DNA from: a bacterium
Lineage (GTDB): Bacteria > Latescibacterota > UBA2968 > UBA8231
Direction: 5' to 3'
DNA length: 11,365 bases
Assembly (NCBI GenBank): GCA_027593305.1
Contig: JAQCJA010000108.1
Location: 1-11,365, forward strand
Shown: positions 1 to 7,350 of the stretch, one piece after another
Position numbering within the stretch: position 1 is the first letter of the stretch
How the letters are laid out: each line of letters begins with the position of its first letter
Made by a program: the position numbers and the translations under genes
Notes under the pieces: model-generated
Databases searched by the model: none
What the model saw: the letters and a program-made list of their open reading frames with translations, nothing else
What the model was told of the DNA's origin: nothing

Positions 1-248
1 GCAATCCAGGAAGGGACGATGCCCAGTTCGGCCAACACGGAATCCAGTCGGGAATCAACGCCCGCGGCGAAACCCCGGGCGTCCACGTGCCGGTTGGCCT
101 GGGGGCGCAGGTCCTGCAGGGTCGTCGGCTCGATGGTCTCGGCAATGGGGGGCAATTGAGATACGCTGACAGCGACAACGACGGCGGCAAGCAGACCTGC
201 ACCGGTGAAAATCAAATGCCACTGTTGCGGTCGTGGACGCTTCACCAT
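1..248 (-). CDS. membrane-anchored protein of unknown function, N-terminal part only (runs off left edge)
   Basis: Only the first 82 residues are inside the window. They begin MVKRPRPQQW, a strongly basic start, followed by a hydrophobic stretch at about residues 12-30 (LIFTGAGLLAAVVVAVSVSQ). This looks like an uncleaved signal anchor or signal peptide with the rest of the protein outside the cytoplasm. The remaining visible part is rich in Pro and acidic residues and ends LDSVLAELGIVPSWI. No catalytic motif is visible, so no function is assigned. One weak possibility is an exported enzyme of the divergent polysaccharide deacetylase type, which can carry a similar anchor and linker. The chosen ATG lies 43 bp after the preceding stop. 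An in-frame GTG at 290 would overlap that stop and add 14 mostly Arg/Ser residues, and it cannot be excluded. Neither start has a good Shine-Dalgarno sequence. Confidence 0.6.
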   Translation of the reverse strand, partial: MVKRPRPQQWHLIFTGAGLLAAVVVAVSVSQLPPIAETIEPTTLQDLRPQANRHVDARGFAAGVDSRLDSVLAELGIVPSWI

Positions 249-291
249 GGTCCGCGACTGGCGGCTGGAACGCCGCCGGGGAGGGCTCACG

Positions 292-972
292 CTACTGTTT
301 CACACCGGCCCAGGTCCTGCCACCGGTCGGCTTCGACAGGGCACCATCGCCGCAATCGCCGGCCAGAGGATCATCAATCCAGCGCACGATACGCCACAGG
401 CCATCATCACCACGGCGCATCTTGAAGTTCATCACCTGATCGACTCGAAAACCCTCGTCTTCCGCCTCGAGCAGAAGGATCTCGACGCGGCCGCGGAAAA
501 CCTCCCAGTCTTCGTCCGGATGACCGTCAGGATCCCCCTCGAAGGCGGCGGGAAAATCCCGGCCCGGTTCGGTGTCGCGGCGCGACTGGGTGAAATTCCA
601 CTCGATCTGCCGGTAGATGTCGAACACGCCCGGGCTGGAGCCGTCGCGGGCGCCAAACATGAGGTCGAGTTCGTCCTCCTTGCCGTTGGCCAGGATCAAC
701 TCTCCCTGACAGTCGGTTTCGGTAAACCAGAAACGGTCGTCGATAATCGATTCGTAGAGGACGGCGTCACCCTCGTTGAAGGCGCGCTGCAGGTTCGTCA
801 TGACGACGGCCGCCGTCGTCGCCGCAACTGCGGGCGGGCGCTCATCGGGTGGCGGGCGGGAGGTGCTCGGTGCGAAGGGGTTGCTGCACCCGGTGGCGAC
901 CAGGATGGTGAGCGCCAGAACTGTGTGGACCGGAATTGCGATGATCGACGCAGTATACCTGTTGGAAGTCAT
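292..972 (-). CDS. NTF2-like (SnoaL/cystatin-fold) lipoprotein
   Basis: This is a predicted exported lipoprotein of 226 aa. A hydrophobic segment at residues 8-27 leads to the lipobox ATGC, with the lipidated cysteine at C29 followed by Ser-Asn. With no Asp at +2, the E. coli Lol rule would send it to the outer membrane. A Pro-rich linker (about 33-47) precedes one globular domain (about 52-200). That domain has the layout of NTF2-like proteins: an opening helix NLQRAFNEGDAVLYESIIDD, an aromatic strand RFWFTE, and late strands ending LWRIVRWIDDP. The family fold is a small binding cone used for many ligands, so no substrate can be inferred. It follows the gene at 991-1764 after 18 bp and appears to be its paralogue: both share the opening helix pattern and the W-(R/S)-I-x-R-W ending. 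The family assignment rests on pattern recognition by eye. Confidence 0.75.
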   Translation of the reverse strand: MTSNRYTASIIAIPVHTVLALTILVATGCSNPFAPSTSRPPPDERPPAVAATTAAVVMTNLQRAFNEGDAVLYESIIDDRFWFTETDCQGELILANGKEDELDLMFGARDGSSPGVFDIYRQIEWNFTQSRRDTEPGRDFPAAFEGDPDGHPDEDWEVFRGRVEILLLEAEDEGFRVDQVMNFKMRRGDDGLWRIVRWIDDPLAGDCGDGALSKPTGGRTWAGVKQ

Positions 973-990
973 GATTGAATCCAGAGTTCG

Positions 991-1764
991 TTATTGCGCG
1001 AAGATTCCACGCAACTCGGTAAGGGATCGGTCATCGATGCCGGCACGGAAGTCCTGCCAACGGCGAATCGACCACACGGGGTTTTCTTCACTTGGGGTCA
1101 CCAGATCTACCTCCATCCGCCCGCGGATCTCAAAAGCCAGGGGACTGCCATCATCAACGGGTTGCTCGATGAAGTCCAGGATGTAGTCGAAAATATACGT
1201 TTCCCGCCTGGGATCGTCGGGGTATAAGATCGGAATGTCCTCTCCGGCGTCGTACCAGCGGCTGACTGTGATCTGCTGGAACCGCTGCCGGTCGAAAACA
1301 TTGGTGGCAAAGCGCCGCTCCTGATCACGTGCCCAGAGTGTGTCCCTGTCGGCGTCGGGGTTGTAGTCAGCGGGCGGATTGTAGATCTCGCGATAGAACT
1401 CGAGCCCGGTCAACTCCGGAACAAAAATGAAATCCTCCGCCAGTTGATCGACGTACTGAATGGCGCTGAACCCCTGGAAGGTGTCGCGCACGTTGAATAG
1501 GACAGCCTCGGGCGTCGTCGGTTCCCGCAGAAACAGCAAGTCCCCGCTTGGGCAATCCGGAAGACGGGTGGAAAAGGGGTTCTCCGCGCCGGCGTGGTCT
1601 GCGTCGAACGCGGCATCCCGGCACTTCGGAAAGGCTACCAGATCCGTTTCGCGCGCGCAGCGACAGTCGATCACGGCACTGTCATCCAGGCCGCAGGTGG
1701 TGGTGATACCGGCAACGGCGAGCCAGCCAGCACGTCTGACGGTGGTGGACCACAGACGGCGCAT
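991..1764 (-). CDS. exported NTF2-like protein, cysteine-rich N-terminus
   Basis: A 257-aa exported protein, apparently a paralogue of the next gene downstream. The reading frame is open further upstream, but the ATG at 1764 is chosen because it sits 2 bp after the TAA of the protease gene (TAACCATG) and gives a proper signal sequence, MRRLWSTTVRRAGWLAVAG. The hydrophobic stretch ends in TTTC (C24). Thr at -1 is a poor lipobox, so lipidation is doubtful. C24, C34, C36, C48 and C71 all lie in the first 71 residues, and disulfides in a mature periplasmic protein are an alternative. The domain at about 85-245 shows the NTF2-like pattern: a helix reading AVLFNVRDTFQGFSAIQYVD, the strand DFIFVPE, and the closing strand VWSIRRWQDF. 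It also has a Tyr/Asp/Pro-rich insert (about 128-148). The ligand is unknown. Confidence 0.75.
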   Translation of the reverse strand: MRRLWSTTVRRAGWLAVAGITTTCGLDDSAVIDCRCARETDLVAFPKCRDAAFDADHAGAENPFSTRLPDCPSGDLLFLREPTTPEAVLFNVRDTFQGFSAIQYVDQLAEDFIFVPELTGLEFYREIYNPPADYNPDADRDTLWARDQERRFATNVFDRQRFQQITVSRWYDAGEDIPILYPDDPRRETYIFDYILDFIEQPVDDGSPLAFEIRGRMEVDLVTPSEENPVWSIRRWQDFRAGIDDRSLTELRGIFAQ

Positions 1765-1766
1765 GG

Positions 1767-2837
1767 TTACCCGGCCACGGCGCCGAAGGGTACTGGCGTG
1801 AAGCACACGAGGAAGATGATCAAGCACAGAATGCCGACGGCACGGCGCTTCAGGCCGAGGGCAATCCGCGGGTGGGAGGGCGGCGGATGGTCGCGACCAA
1901 ACAAGCTCAGCAGCAGCGCCAGCGCCAGCCAGCCGGGCCAGCCGACGGGCCAGCCTTCGGGCAGTTCACCGAAAAGTGACCAGGCGCCATAGGTGCCAAG
2001 TCCAAGCAGGGCGGCAAACGTCAGCCGACCAATGACGCGGTGTCGCGCACCGGTCAGTGCATAGGTGATATGGCCCCCATCGAGCTGCCCCACGGGGAAC
2101 AGGTTGAAGGCGGTGATGAACAACCCCACCCAACCGGCCGTGGCTACCGGGCTGAGCAGGATCAGTTGGTGCTCGCCGACAGCGGGAAGCAACCAGTCCG
2201 AGAGCCAACCAAACAACACAGGCACGCCCAGCTGGATCGTGGCCGGCTCGAGTTGCCTTGGCAGTTGTCCGAAGTAATCGCTGGCGACGATCTCCGACAT
2301 GGGCAGGCCCACAATGCAGGCGATGACGGCGACGATGAAACCGGCAATCGGGCCAGAGGCACCAATGTCGAGCAAGGCCGGCTTGTGTGGGATCGGTGAA
2401 CGTATACGAATGACAGCACCGAGTGTGCCAAGAAAGGACAGGTAAGGCAGGGGCAAGAAAAACGGCAACGATGCTTTGACCCCCCAGCGTCGGGCGGCGA
2501 AATAGTGGCCGAATTCGTGCACCGTCAGGATGCCGAGCAGCGTGGCTGCAAAGGGCAGGCCCTCGATGAGGTGTACCAGTTGGCTCCAGCCGAGCAACGG
2601 GTTGACGCCCTGCTGCATGGCGCCGGCAACCATCATGGAGCAAAGGGTCAGGAAGAACAGCAGCACGTGTGTTGACGCACGGGTCGTGGCGGGGCGCTCG
2701 GCGGGCGGGGGCGTCGTCGCCGGCCAGGGCATGGATGGACTGTACGGCATGGCCGACGATGAAGACCAGTTGTAGGCTCGAAGACCCACCAGCGGCGGCA
2801 CGGCGGGGCGTGTCGGCACCCGGCGCCACAGGTTCAT
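1767..2837 (-). CDS. M50-family site-2 intramembrane zinc metalloprotease
   Basis: A 356-aa multi-pass membrane protease that should cleave within or next to transmembrane helices. The zinc motif HEFGH is at residues 107-111, and the third ligand is D253 in NLFPVGQLDGG (245-255). Both are intact, so activity is expected. HYFAARRWGVKASLPFFLPLP after the zinc motif and DIGASGPIAGF at about 157-167 resemble the cyanobacterial and plant EGY-like branch of site-2 proteases more than RseP. No PDZ domain is visible. Hydrophobic segments lie near 57-76, 93-113, 124-145, 155-178, 200-219, 226-250, 268-290, 299-314 and 333-349. A Pro-rich tail of about 50 residues precedes the first one. The ATG at 2837 is chosen because it overlaps the preceding stop as ATGA, although the open frame extends far upstream. 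Natural substrates are unknown; neighbouring membrane-anchored proteins are only candidates. Confidence 0.93.
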   Translation of the reverse strand: MNLWRRVPTRPAVPPLVGLRAYNWSSSSAMPYSPSMPWPATTPPPAERPATTRASTHVLLFFLTLCSMMVAGAMQQGVNPLLGWSQLVHLIEGLPFAATLLGILTVHEFGHYFAARRWGVKASLPFFLPLPYLSFLGTLGAVIRIRSPIPHKPALLDIGASGPIAGFIVAVIACIVGLPMSEIVASDYFGQLPRQLEPATIQLGVPVLFGWLSDWLLPAVGEHQLILLSPVATAGWVGLFITAFNLFPVGQLDGGHITYALTGARHRVIGRLTFAALLGLGTYGAWSLFGELPEGWPVGWPGWLALALLLSLFGRDHPPPSHPRIALGLKRRAVGILCLIIFLVCFTPVPFGAVAG

Positions 2838-3727
2838 CGATCGCCGTCCGCGGAGCCGTTTCCGGACCAGATCAGGCTGAGGTGATGCGCCTGTCCCAGA
2901 CCAGAAGAAAAAGGCACGTAGGCGTAGTCGACACGCCACGGCCCGGTGCACACACCAAGACCGAGGGAGACATTGCGGGTGTCGGCGGATTGATATCCTG
3001 CCCGCAGAAGCAGACCGGTCCGTGGACTGTATTCCAGACCGGCATGCACAGTGGTGTCGACATCCCGCGTCCAGTGCACGTCCGTGCTCAGCAGCAGCGG
3101 GCCGCGTACCGTGGCAGCGCCCAGACGCAGTTGCAGGGGGAGTTCGGTGGCCTGGCCGGTCAAATTGTTCATCCTGCCCAGGTTGCGCAACGATGCGCCG
3201 AACCACCATGGCCCGTCCCCGTACTGCAGGCCCAGGTCGACGGCGCCACCGGAGGCCGACTCGGTATCGATCGACTGTCGGACATACTTGCCGTTGATCC
3301 CACCCCGCAGGTGATCACCCAGGGGGCGCGACCAGGCCACCGCAGCGGTCCACTCGTAGACGCCGAAGACCCCCAGAGATTGCTCGGTGGGCCCCATGCG
3401 CCGCTGCAGATCGCCCGCGTGGGACAGCAGCAACTCGACGCCGTAGCGACCGCCATCGACGCTGCCCCAGGTGGTACTGGCGTGCTCATGACGTATGCCG
3501 CCGATCCACTGGGTGTGACTCAGAGCGGTTGCTCGACCCGCGCCGAGAGCCGCCGGATTCGACGCCGCTGCCGTTGCATCCACCAGGGCTGTTGTTGCCT
3601 GGCCGAGAGCGGCGGCACGCGCACCGGCTGCCAGCTGCAGCACAGCGAGTCCGGGTTCGGCCGCCACGGGCATACTGGCTCCCAGGCTGATGAGGACCCA
3701 CGTGACAAGACCACAAAGGCGACGCAT
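2834..3727 (-). CDS. PorV/PorQ-like outer-membrane beta-barrel protein (second of a tandem pair)
   Basis: A 297-aa predicted outer-membrane barrel. A signal peptide (residues 1-23, cleavage likely after PVAA) is followed by the family signature: AAGARAAALGQA at about 33-44, then a short helix-strand unit ending SNPAALG (56-62). This pattern is known from the PorV/PorQ group of FadL-related barrels. The rest alternates short amphipathic strands with Gly/Asp turns, for example RYGVELLLSHAGD, GGINGKYVRQS and RAGYQSAD, as expected for a barrel. It starts one base inside the preceding gene's stop (TAATG) and has no Shine-Dalgarno sequence of its own, so translation probably depends on coupling. 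In Bacteroidota, PorV shuttles type IX cargo to the cell surface. Whether this homologue does so is not shown, since many FCB genomes carry several such barrels of unknown role. Confidence 0.82.
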   Translation of the reverse strand: MRRLCGLVTWVLISLGASMPVAAEPGLAVLQLAAGARAAALGQATTALVDATAAASNPAALGAGRATALSHTQWIGGIRHEHASTTWGSVDGGRYGVELLLSHAGDLQRRMGPTEQSLGVFGVYEWTAAVAWSRPLGDHLRGGINGKYVRQSIDTESASGGAVDLGLQYGDGPWWFGASLRNLGRMNNLTGQATELPLQLRLGAATVRGPLLLSTDVHWTRDVDTTVHAGLEYSPRTGLLLRAGYQSADTRNVSLGLGVCTGPWRVDYAYVPFSSGLGQAHHLSLIWSGNGSADGDR

Positions 3728-4662
3728 TAGAAGCGACTCGACAAAGCCAGCACCGTGCGGCCACCGGCGTCGATGTCGTCGGCGACCCAGGCGTAGTCAA
3801 TCTGCAGGGCTTGCAGGCGCATGGGACGCAACGACACGCCCACGGCGGGCAGGCCGAAACCTTCGGTGTCACCCACCCGGTGCACGCCGGCACGCAAGGT
3901 GAACATCTCATTGAGTTGGATTTCAGCGCCGGCGTGGGCCCGTACCGCACTCCTGTCGAGCAGTTCCACATCGACGGCGACATGCACGATGTCGCGCCAC
4001 GTATGGGCGACACCTGCAGCCAGCACGGACAGCAGAGATTCTTCGGAACTGCTTGTCTGCGACGAGGGGCGCATTACGGACCAGCTCAGCTTGTCCAGCA
4101 GATTGCGCGCCGACAAGCCGATCACGGTGGCTTCTCCCAGGCGATAGCGCAGTCCCAGATCGACAGCCCGTCCATTGGCGCTCGAAGTCCCGGCCTGCGG
4201 CGCCGAGATGCGATGATCGATGATCTTGACGCCAAGACCCAGCTGCAGACGGGGCGACGCGTTGATGCCCAGACCGAACAGCACGGCATCTTCCGCATCC
4301 TCAATCCTGCCTGCAAGTGCCTCACCCGATCCGTTGCGGGCCAGCAGGCCGTCGACGCCGGCATGCAGCCAGGCCATGCCGAAAGCCAGGGGACCACGAA
4401 TGTTGATCGACCCCGCCAGGCTGGCACGAGTGCGCTGAAGCGACAGGGGCTGATAGGACACCAGCAGGCTGCGGCCGCGCCGGGCCGCCAGGCCGGCAGG
4501 ATTGTAGAAAACCGCCTCAGCGCCATCGATGGCGGCCCCCACAGCACCTCCCATGCCGGCGGCGCGGGCGCCGAGACCGGTATCGAGAAAAGCCGCACCA
4601 AAGGGCGCCGCCGAGACCACGGACGCCAGCGCGCAGAGCAGAACAGTCAGCAACGTCCGCAT
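3727..4662 (-). CDS. PorV/PorQ-like outer-membrane beta-barrel protein (first of a tandem pair)
   Basis: A 311-aa predicted outer-membrane barrel. The signal peptide is MRTLLTVLLCALASVVSA (cleavage near residue 18). The mature start AFLDTGLGARAAGMGGA followed by FYNPAGLA (52-59) is the typical PorV/PorQ opening, and it matches the consensus better than the copy downstream. Alternating strands follow, such as LFGLGINASPRLQLGLGVKI and AVDLGLRYRLG, and the protein ends in an aromatic residue (SSRF), as many barrel proteins do. The open frame extends 37 codons further upstream, but the ATG at 4662 overlaps the preceding stop as TGATG and begins a clean signal peptide, so it is preferred. The two barrels share layout but have diverged considerably. 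A role in handling the secreted Asp-box protein encoded just upstream is plausible by position only. Confidence 0.85.
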   Translation of the reverse strand: MRTLLTVLLCALASVVSAAPFGAAFLDTGLGARAAGMGGAVGAAIDGAEAVFYNPAGLAARRGRSLLVSYQPLSLQRTRASLAGSINIRGPLAFGMAWLHAGVDGLLARNGSGEALAGRIEDAEDAVLFGLGINASPRLQLGLGVKIIDHRISAPQAGTSSANGRAVDLGLRYRLGEATVIGLSARNLLDKLSWSVMRPSSQTSSSEESLLSVLAAGVAHTWRDIVHVAVDVELLDRSAVRAHAGAEIQLNEMFTLRAGVHRVGDTEGFGLPAVGVSLRPMRLQALQIDYAWVADDIDAGGRTVLALSSRF

Positions 4663-6404
4663 CAGTCGAGTACCACCAGGTTGCCGAAGGCGCGATCGCC
4701 GCGGTCCGTCTCGACGCGGAAGAAGTAGACCCCATTGGCCACGGGATGACCGTCCTCGTCGAGACCGTCCCACTTCTCACCATGGTTGTTGCCCCCGGCG
4801 CGATCGACGCCATCCACCAGCGTGCGCACCCGCCGGCTGGAGAAGTCATAGATCTCGATGGTCACACGTGCGTCCGCGGCGAGGCTGTAGACGAACCGGC
4901 AACGCTGACCCTGAGAAGGCGCAAACGGGCTGGGTGCGGCATAGGTGCGGACACCACCAAGATCCACGAGGCCGCCGGCACCGATGACCTCGCCGGAATC
5001 CAGCGACGGGGTCTTCACCGGAAAGCTGAGGATCGTCCAAGTGCGCCCGCCGTCCACGGAGCGACCCAAACCGTTGTCGGCTCCCGCCCAGAGCGCAACC
5101 CGTCCGTCGGGCAAGGCAAAGCGCTCGACGCCGACGACGGAAGGCAGCAGGACATCGCGGGTGAAGGGATCCTCCACCTGCGCAAGGAACCAGCTGGCGC
5201 CACGGTCGGGTGTGATCAGCAGACCCAGATCGCTGCCGGCCCAGATCGTGTCCCCACCGGTAAAGGCGAAGTCCCAGGCGAAGGCCGGTCCCGTGGCCTG
5301 CCACGAACGGCCGTTGTCGCTGGTGACGTTCATCGCTGCCACCTGACCTGGGCCCTCCGTGACGCCCGCTCCCACCCAGACGAGGGAGCGGCCATCGGCC
5401 GTGATCTCACGATCGATGGCAAGCCCCCAATTGCCTGACAGATTGCCGGGCAGCGGCTCGCCGAACGAATTGAGCCGTACTCTGTGGTTGGTCCAGGTGC
5501 GACCCGAGTCGAAACTGGAGGTGACGCCGGATGCTGTTCCGATCCACACGGTGTCACCCCAGGCGGCAACGGAGAAGGTTCGATGCAAGAGAGAAAGGAG
5601 GCTGACGGAATCGGCTGCGGCGCGAACGGAGGCGACTGCCGCCGGGTCGGCACCAGCACTGTCAAGGCTGTCCGCCTCGAACTGCAGGACCCGAATGTCC
5701 GTCTCCACCTGAGACAAACCGAAAACGATTCGGTCACCACCACCGGGCAGGACACGTTCCCAGGTGCGGCCGAAGTCGGTGGAACGGATGGTCGACCCTG
5801 ACCAGAATGCCGCCCATATGGTATCCCCATCGAGGCTGAGTCCGAAACACGGGTTCTGCACCGGGGTGAACGGGCCGCCCGCAAAGCCGGCGCGGGTCGT
5901 GTCAAACAGAGCTTCGTTGGTGATATGACCCCACGTGGTGCCGCCATCAACAGACCAGGACAGGCCGCTGCCAACGGGAGGAGGGCGATCGAGGCCGGTG
6001 CCGAGAGAGTCGAAGAGTGTTGCCGCCCACACCGTATCCCCTGAGGCGGCCAAAGCACTCACCGAGCCTCGGCCCAGGCCGTTGGTCTCGGTGAAGGTGA
6101 TCCAGTCCTCTGGAGCCAGGCCTTCGCCGACGGTCGGATCCAGGCGCGCCAGGCCGCGTTCGGTGGAAACCCAAAGATACCGGCCGCTCCACACCACATC
6201 CGTAATGTTTGTACCCACCAGTCCGGCCAGAGGCGGCGTTGACGGATCCAGGTGGAACCTTGCCGGCACGGCGCCATCGGCGGGCTGCAGGAAGCAGGTC
6301 ACGAGCAGCAGGCACAGCCGCCATGCTTTGCTTGTTTGGCTGGCTGCCTGGCTGGCTGCCTGGCTGGGCCGTTGTCCGATGGTGGCGTCGATCTGGTTAC
6401 GCAT
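4662..6404 (-). CDS. secreted Asp-box (BNR) repeat protein with FlgD-Ig-like C-terminal domain
   Basis: A 580-aa exported protein. Six Asp-boxes of the form S/T-x-D-x-G-x-S/T-W are seen: SVDGGTTW (151-158), STDFGRTW (208-215), SFDSGRTW (297-304), TSDNGRSW (361-368), TPDRGASW (398-405) and SVDGGRTW (449-456). They alternate with strands of the type GDTVWAAT and GDTIWAGS, which indicates a beta-propeller like those of sortilin or sialidase folds. No sialidase catalytic set is evident. Residues about 487-580 form a FlgD-Ig-like domain (VTIEIYDFSSRRVRTLV, then WDGLDEDG, then ANGVYFFRVE), a class also used as a C-terminal sorting tail in FCB bacteria. The signal sequence (hydrophobic part about 29-40) follows an unusually long 28-residue lead. 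The ATG at 6404 is the only start codon before the hydrophobic segment and overlaps the upstream gene by 8 bp (ATGCGTAA). The role is probably extracellular binding or adhesion; the ligand is unknown. Confidence 0.85.
   Translation of the reverse strand: MRNQIDATIGQRPSQAASQAASQTSKAWRLCLLLVTCFLQPADGAVPARFHLDPSTPPLAGLVGTNITDVVWSGRYLWVSTERGLARLDPTVGEGLAPEDWITFTETNGLGRGSVSALAASGDTVWAATLFDSLGTGLDRPPPVGSGLSWSVDGGTTWGHITNEALFDTTRAGFAGGPFTPVQNPCFGLSLDGDTIWAAFWSGSTIRSTDFGRTWERVLPGGGDRIVFGLSQVETDIRVLQFEADSLDSAGADPAAVASVRAAADSVSLLSLLHRTFSVAAWGDTVWIGTASGVTSSFDSGRTWTNHRVRLNSFGEPLPGNLSGNWGLAIDREITADGRSLVWVGAGVTEGPGQVAAMNVTSDNGRSWQATGPAFAWDFAFTGGDTIWAGSDLGLLITPDRGASWFLAQVEDPFTRDVLLPSVVGVERFALPDGRVALWAGADNGLGRSVDGGRTWTILSFPVKTPSLDSGEVIGAGGLVDLGGVRTYAAPSPFAPSQGQRCRFVYSLAADARVTIEIYDFSSRRVRTLVDGVDRAGGNNHGEKWDGLDEDGHPVANGVYFFRVETDRGDRAFGNLVVLD
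6337..6367. repeat. 12-bp tandem repeat, two full units plus a partial
   Basis: The unit TGGCTGGCTGCC is at 6337-6348 and 6349-6360, and seven bases of a third copy follow. Read on the minus strand inside the Asp-box protein it encodes the four-residue repeat SQAA in the stretch just before the signal-peptide core. Copy-number change would keep the reading frame and only lengthen or shorten this lead by four residues. Confidence 0.85.
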
Positions 6405-7227
6405 ACCTTGCGGCGCGTTTGTGCAGCGCATCGACGGCTTCGCAACCGATGCCACAATCGCCGATGCGGGCACCATAGGCCTCGCCGTGGCTGTCGGAAC
6501 CCCCTGAAGTCAACAATTTCAAGCGTTGGGCCAGTTCGTTGAGGTGTTCGATCTGCGGTGGCTGGTGGGACGGATGGTAGACCTCAATTCCATCGAGGCC
6601 GACATCGACCAGGCTCTGGATCGTTGCGTCCGACACGGACAATCCCGGATGAGCCAGCATGACCACGCCGCCCAGGTCGTGCACCATGGCGATCACATCC
6701 CCCGAGGGGGTGCGCGGCTTTGGTACGTCGGCAGGACGCCGGTCGCCGATGAAGCGAGAAAAGGCCTCTTCCTTGTCTCTTACGGCCCCGCTGGCGACCA
6801 TGGCTGCGGCGATATGTGGTCGCCCCAGAGGTCCGCCGTCGGCGCGGTGCAGAACGTCATCGAGGCTGATCTCCACACCCAGTTGACTGAGGCGCTCAAC
6901 GATGGCAGCACCACGGTCGTGCCGTCGTTGATGAACCAGCTTGACGTAGGCGCCAAGTCGAGGACTGCGGTAGTCAAGGCAGTAGGCCAGCAGATGTACT
7001 TCGCGGTCGTCGATGTGGGCACTCAACTCGGTACCGGGGATTACCTCAACGCCGTGGATGGCACCAGCCCGCAGGGCCTCCGGCACGCCTTCGACCGTGT
7101 CGTGATCGGTCAGGCTGAGGGCCCGCACGCCGGCGGCGGCGGCCTCTTCGACGGCCTCGGTAGGTGTCCGCATACCGTCGGAACAGAAGGAATGCGTGTG
7201 TAAATCCGCCAGGTTGTACTGCACCAC
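6397..7227 (-). CDS. PHP-domain phosphoesterase, TrpH / RNase AM (YciV) type
   Basis: A 276-aa cytoplasmic metal-dependent phosphoesterase. E. coli members of this family hydrolyse 3',5'-nucleoside bisphosphates and trim 5' ends of RNA, and that role is expected here. All metal-site motifs are present: DLHTHSFCSDG (H10, H12, D17), LTDHDT (D41, H42), PGTELSA (E67), VHLLAY (H78), LAHPG (H193) and GGSDSHG (D245, H247). The insertion with GRPHIAAAMV (135-144) is also typical. The GTG at 7227 is preferred as start because GGAAGG lies 8 nt before it and the protein then opens MVQYNLADLHTHS, as relatives do. An ATG at 7341 would add 38 unfamiliar residues without a Shine-Dalgarno sequence. The gene ends 8 bp inside the Asp-box gene. 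It is a housekeeping enzyme, and its place in this operon need not mean a shared role. Confidence 0.92.
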   Translation of the reverse strand: MVQYNLADLHTHSFCSDGMRTPTEAVEEAAAAGVRALSLTDHDTVEGVPEALRAGAIHGVEVIPGTELSAHIDDREVHLLAYCLDYRSPRLGAYVKLVHQRRHDRGAAIVERLSQLGVEISLDDVLHRADGGPLGRPHIAAAMVASGAVRDKEEAFSRFIGDRRPADVPKPRTPSGDVIAMVHDLGGVVMLAHPGLSVSDATIQSLVDVGLDGIEVYHPSHQPPQIEHLNELAQRLKLLTSGGSDSHGEAYGARIGDCGIGCEAVDALHKRAARYA

Positions 7228-7235
7228 GCCGTTGA

Positions 7236-7241
7236 CCTTCC
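7236..7241 (-). promoter_or_regulatory. ribosome binding site supporting a GTG start of the PHP gene
   Basis: GGAAGG on the minus strand, 8 nt before the GTG at 7227. It is the best Shine-Dalgarno match in this block and decides between this start and the ATG at 7341, which has none. A second GTG follows immediately and could also serve. Confidence 0.55.
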
Positions 7242-7350
7242 AGGGGCTTGTTCGGATTTCGTGCGCGGCAGTCACACCGAGGCACGTGAGCAAGGGCCTA
7301 AGATAGCCATCGGGGCCAAGGGAGAGAAGGTCTGCTGCCATGGCCCGGCT

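Noticed and set aside
205..978. 257-codon open frame on the plus strand
   Set aside because: It is a shadow of the NTF2-like lipoprotein gene. It has no family features, whereas the minus-strand product has a signal peptide, lipobox and domain pattern.
2838..3209. Extension of the protease frame by 124 codons upstream of 2837
   Set aside because: It overlaps the barrel gene completely and encodes unstructured sequence. The ATGA junction marks the start.
2669..3730. 353-codon open frame on the plus strand
   Set aside because: It lies opposite the PorV-like barrel 2 and the start of the protease gene. Its product is low-complexity, without recognisable domains, and typical of antisense frames in GC-rich DNA.
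3811..4728. 305-codon open frame on the plus strand
   Set aside because: It is a shadow of PorV-like barrel 1, whose signal peptide, family motif and coupled start fit the minus strand.
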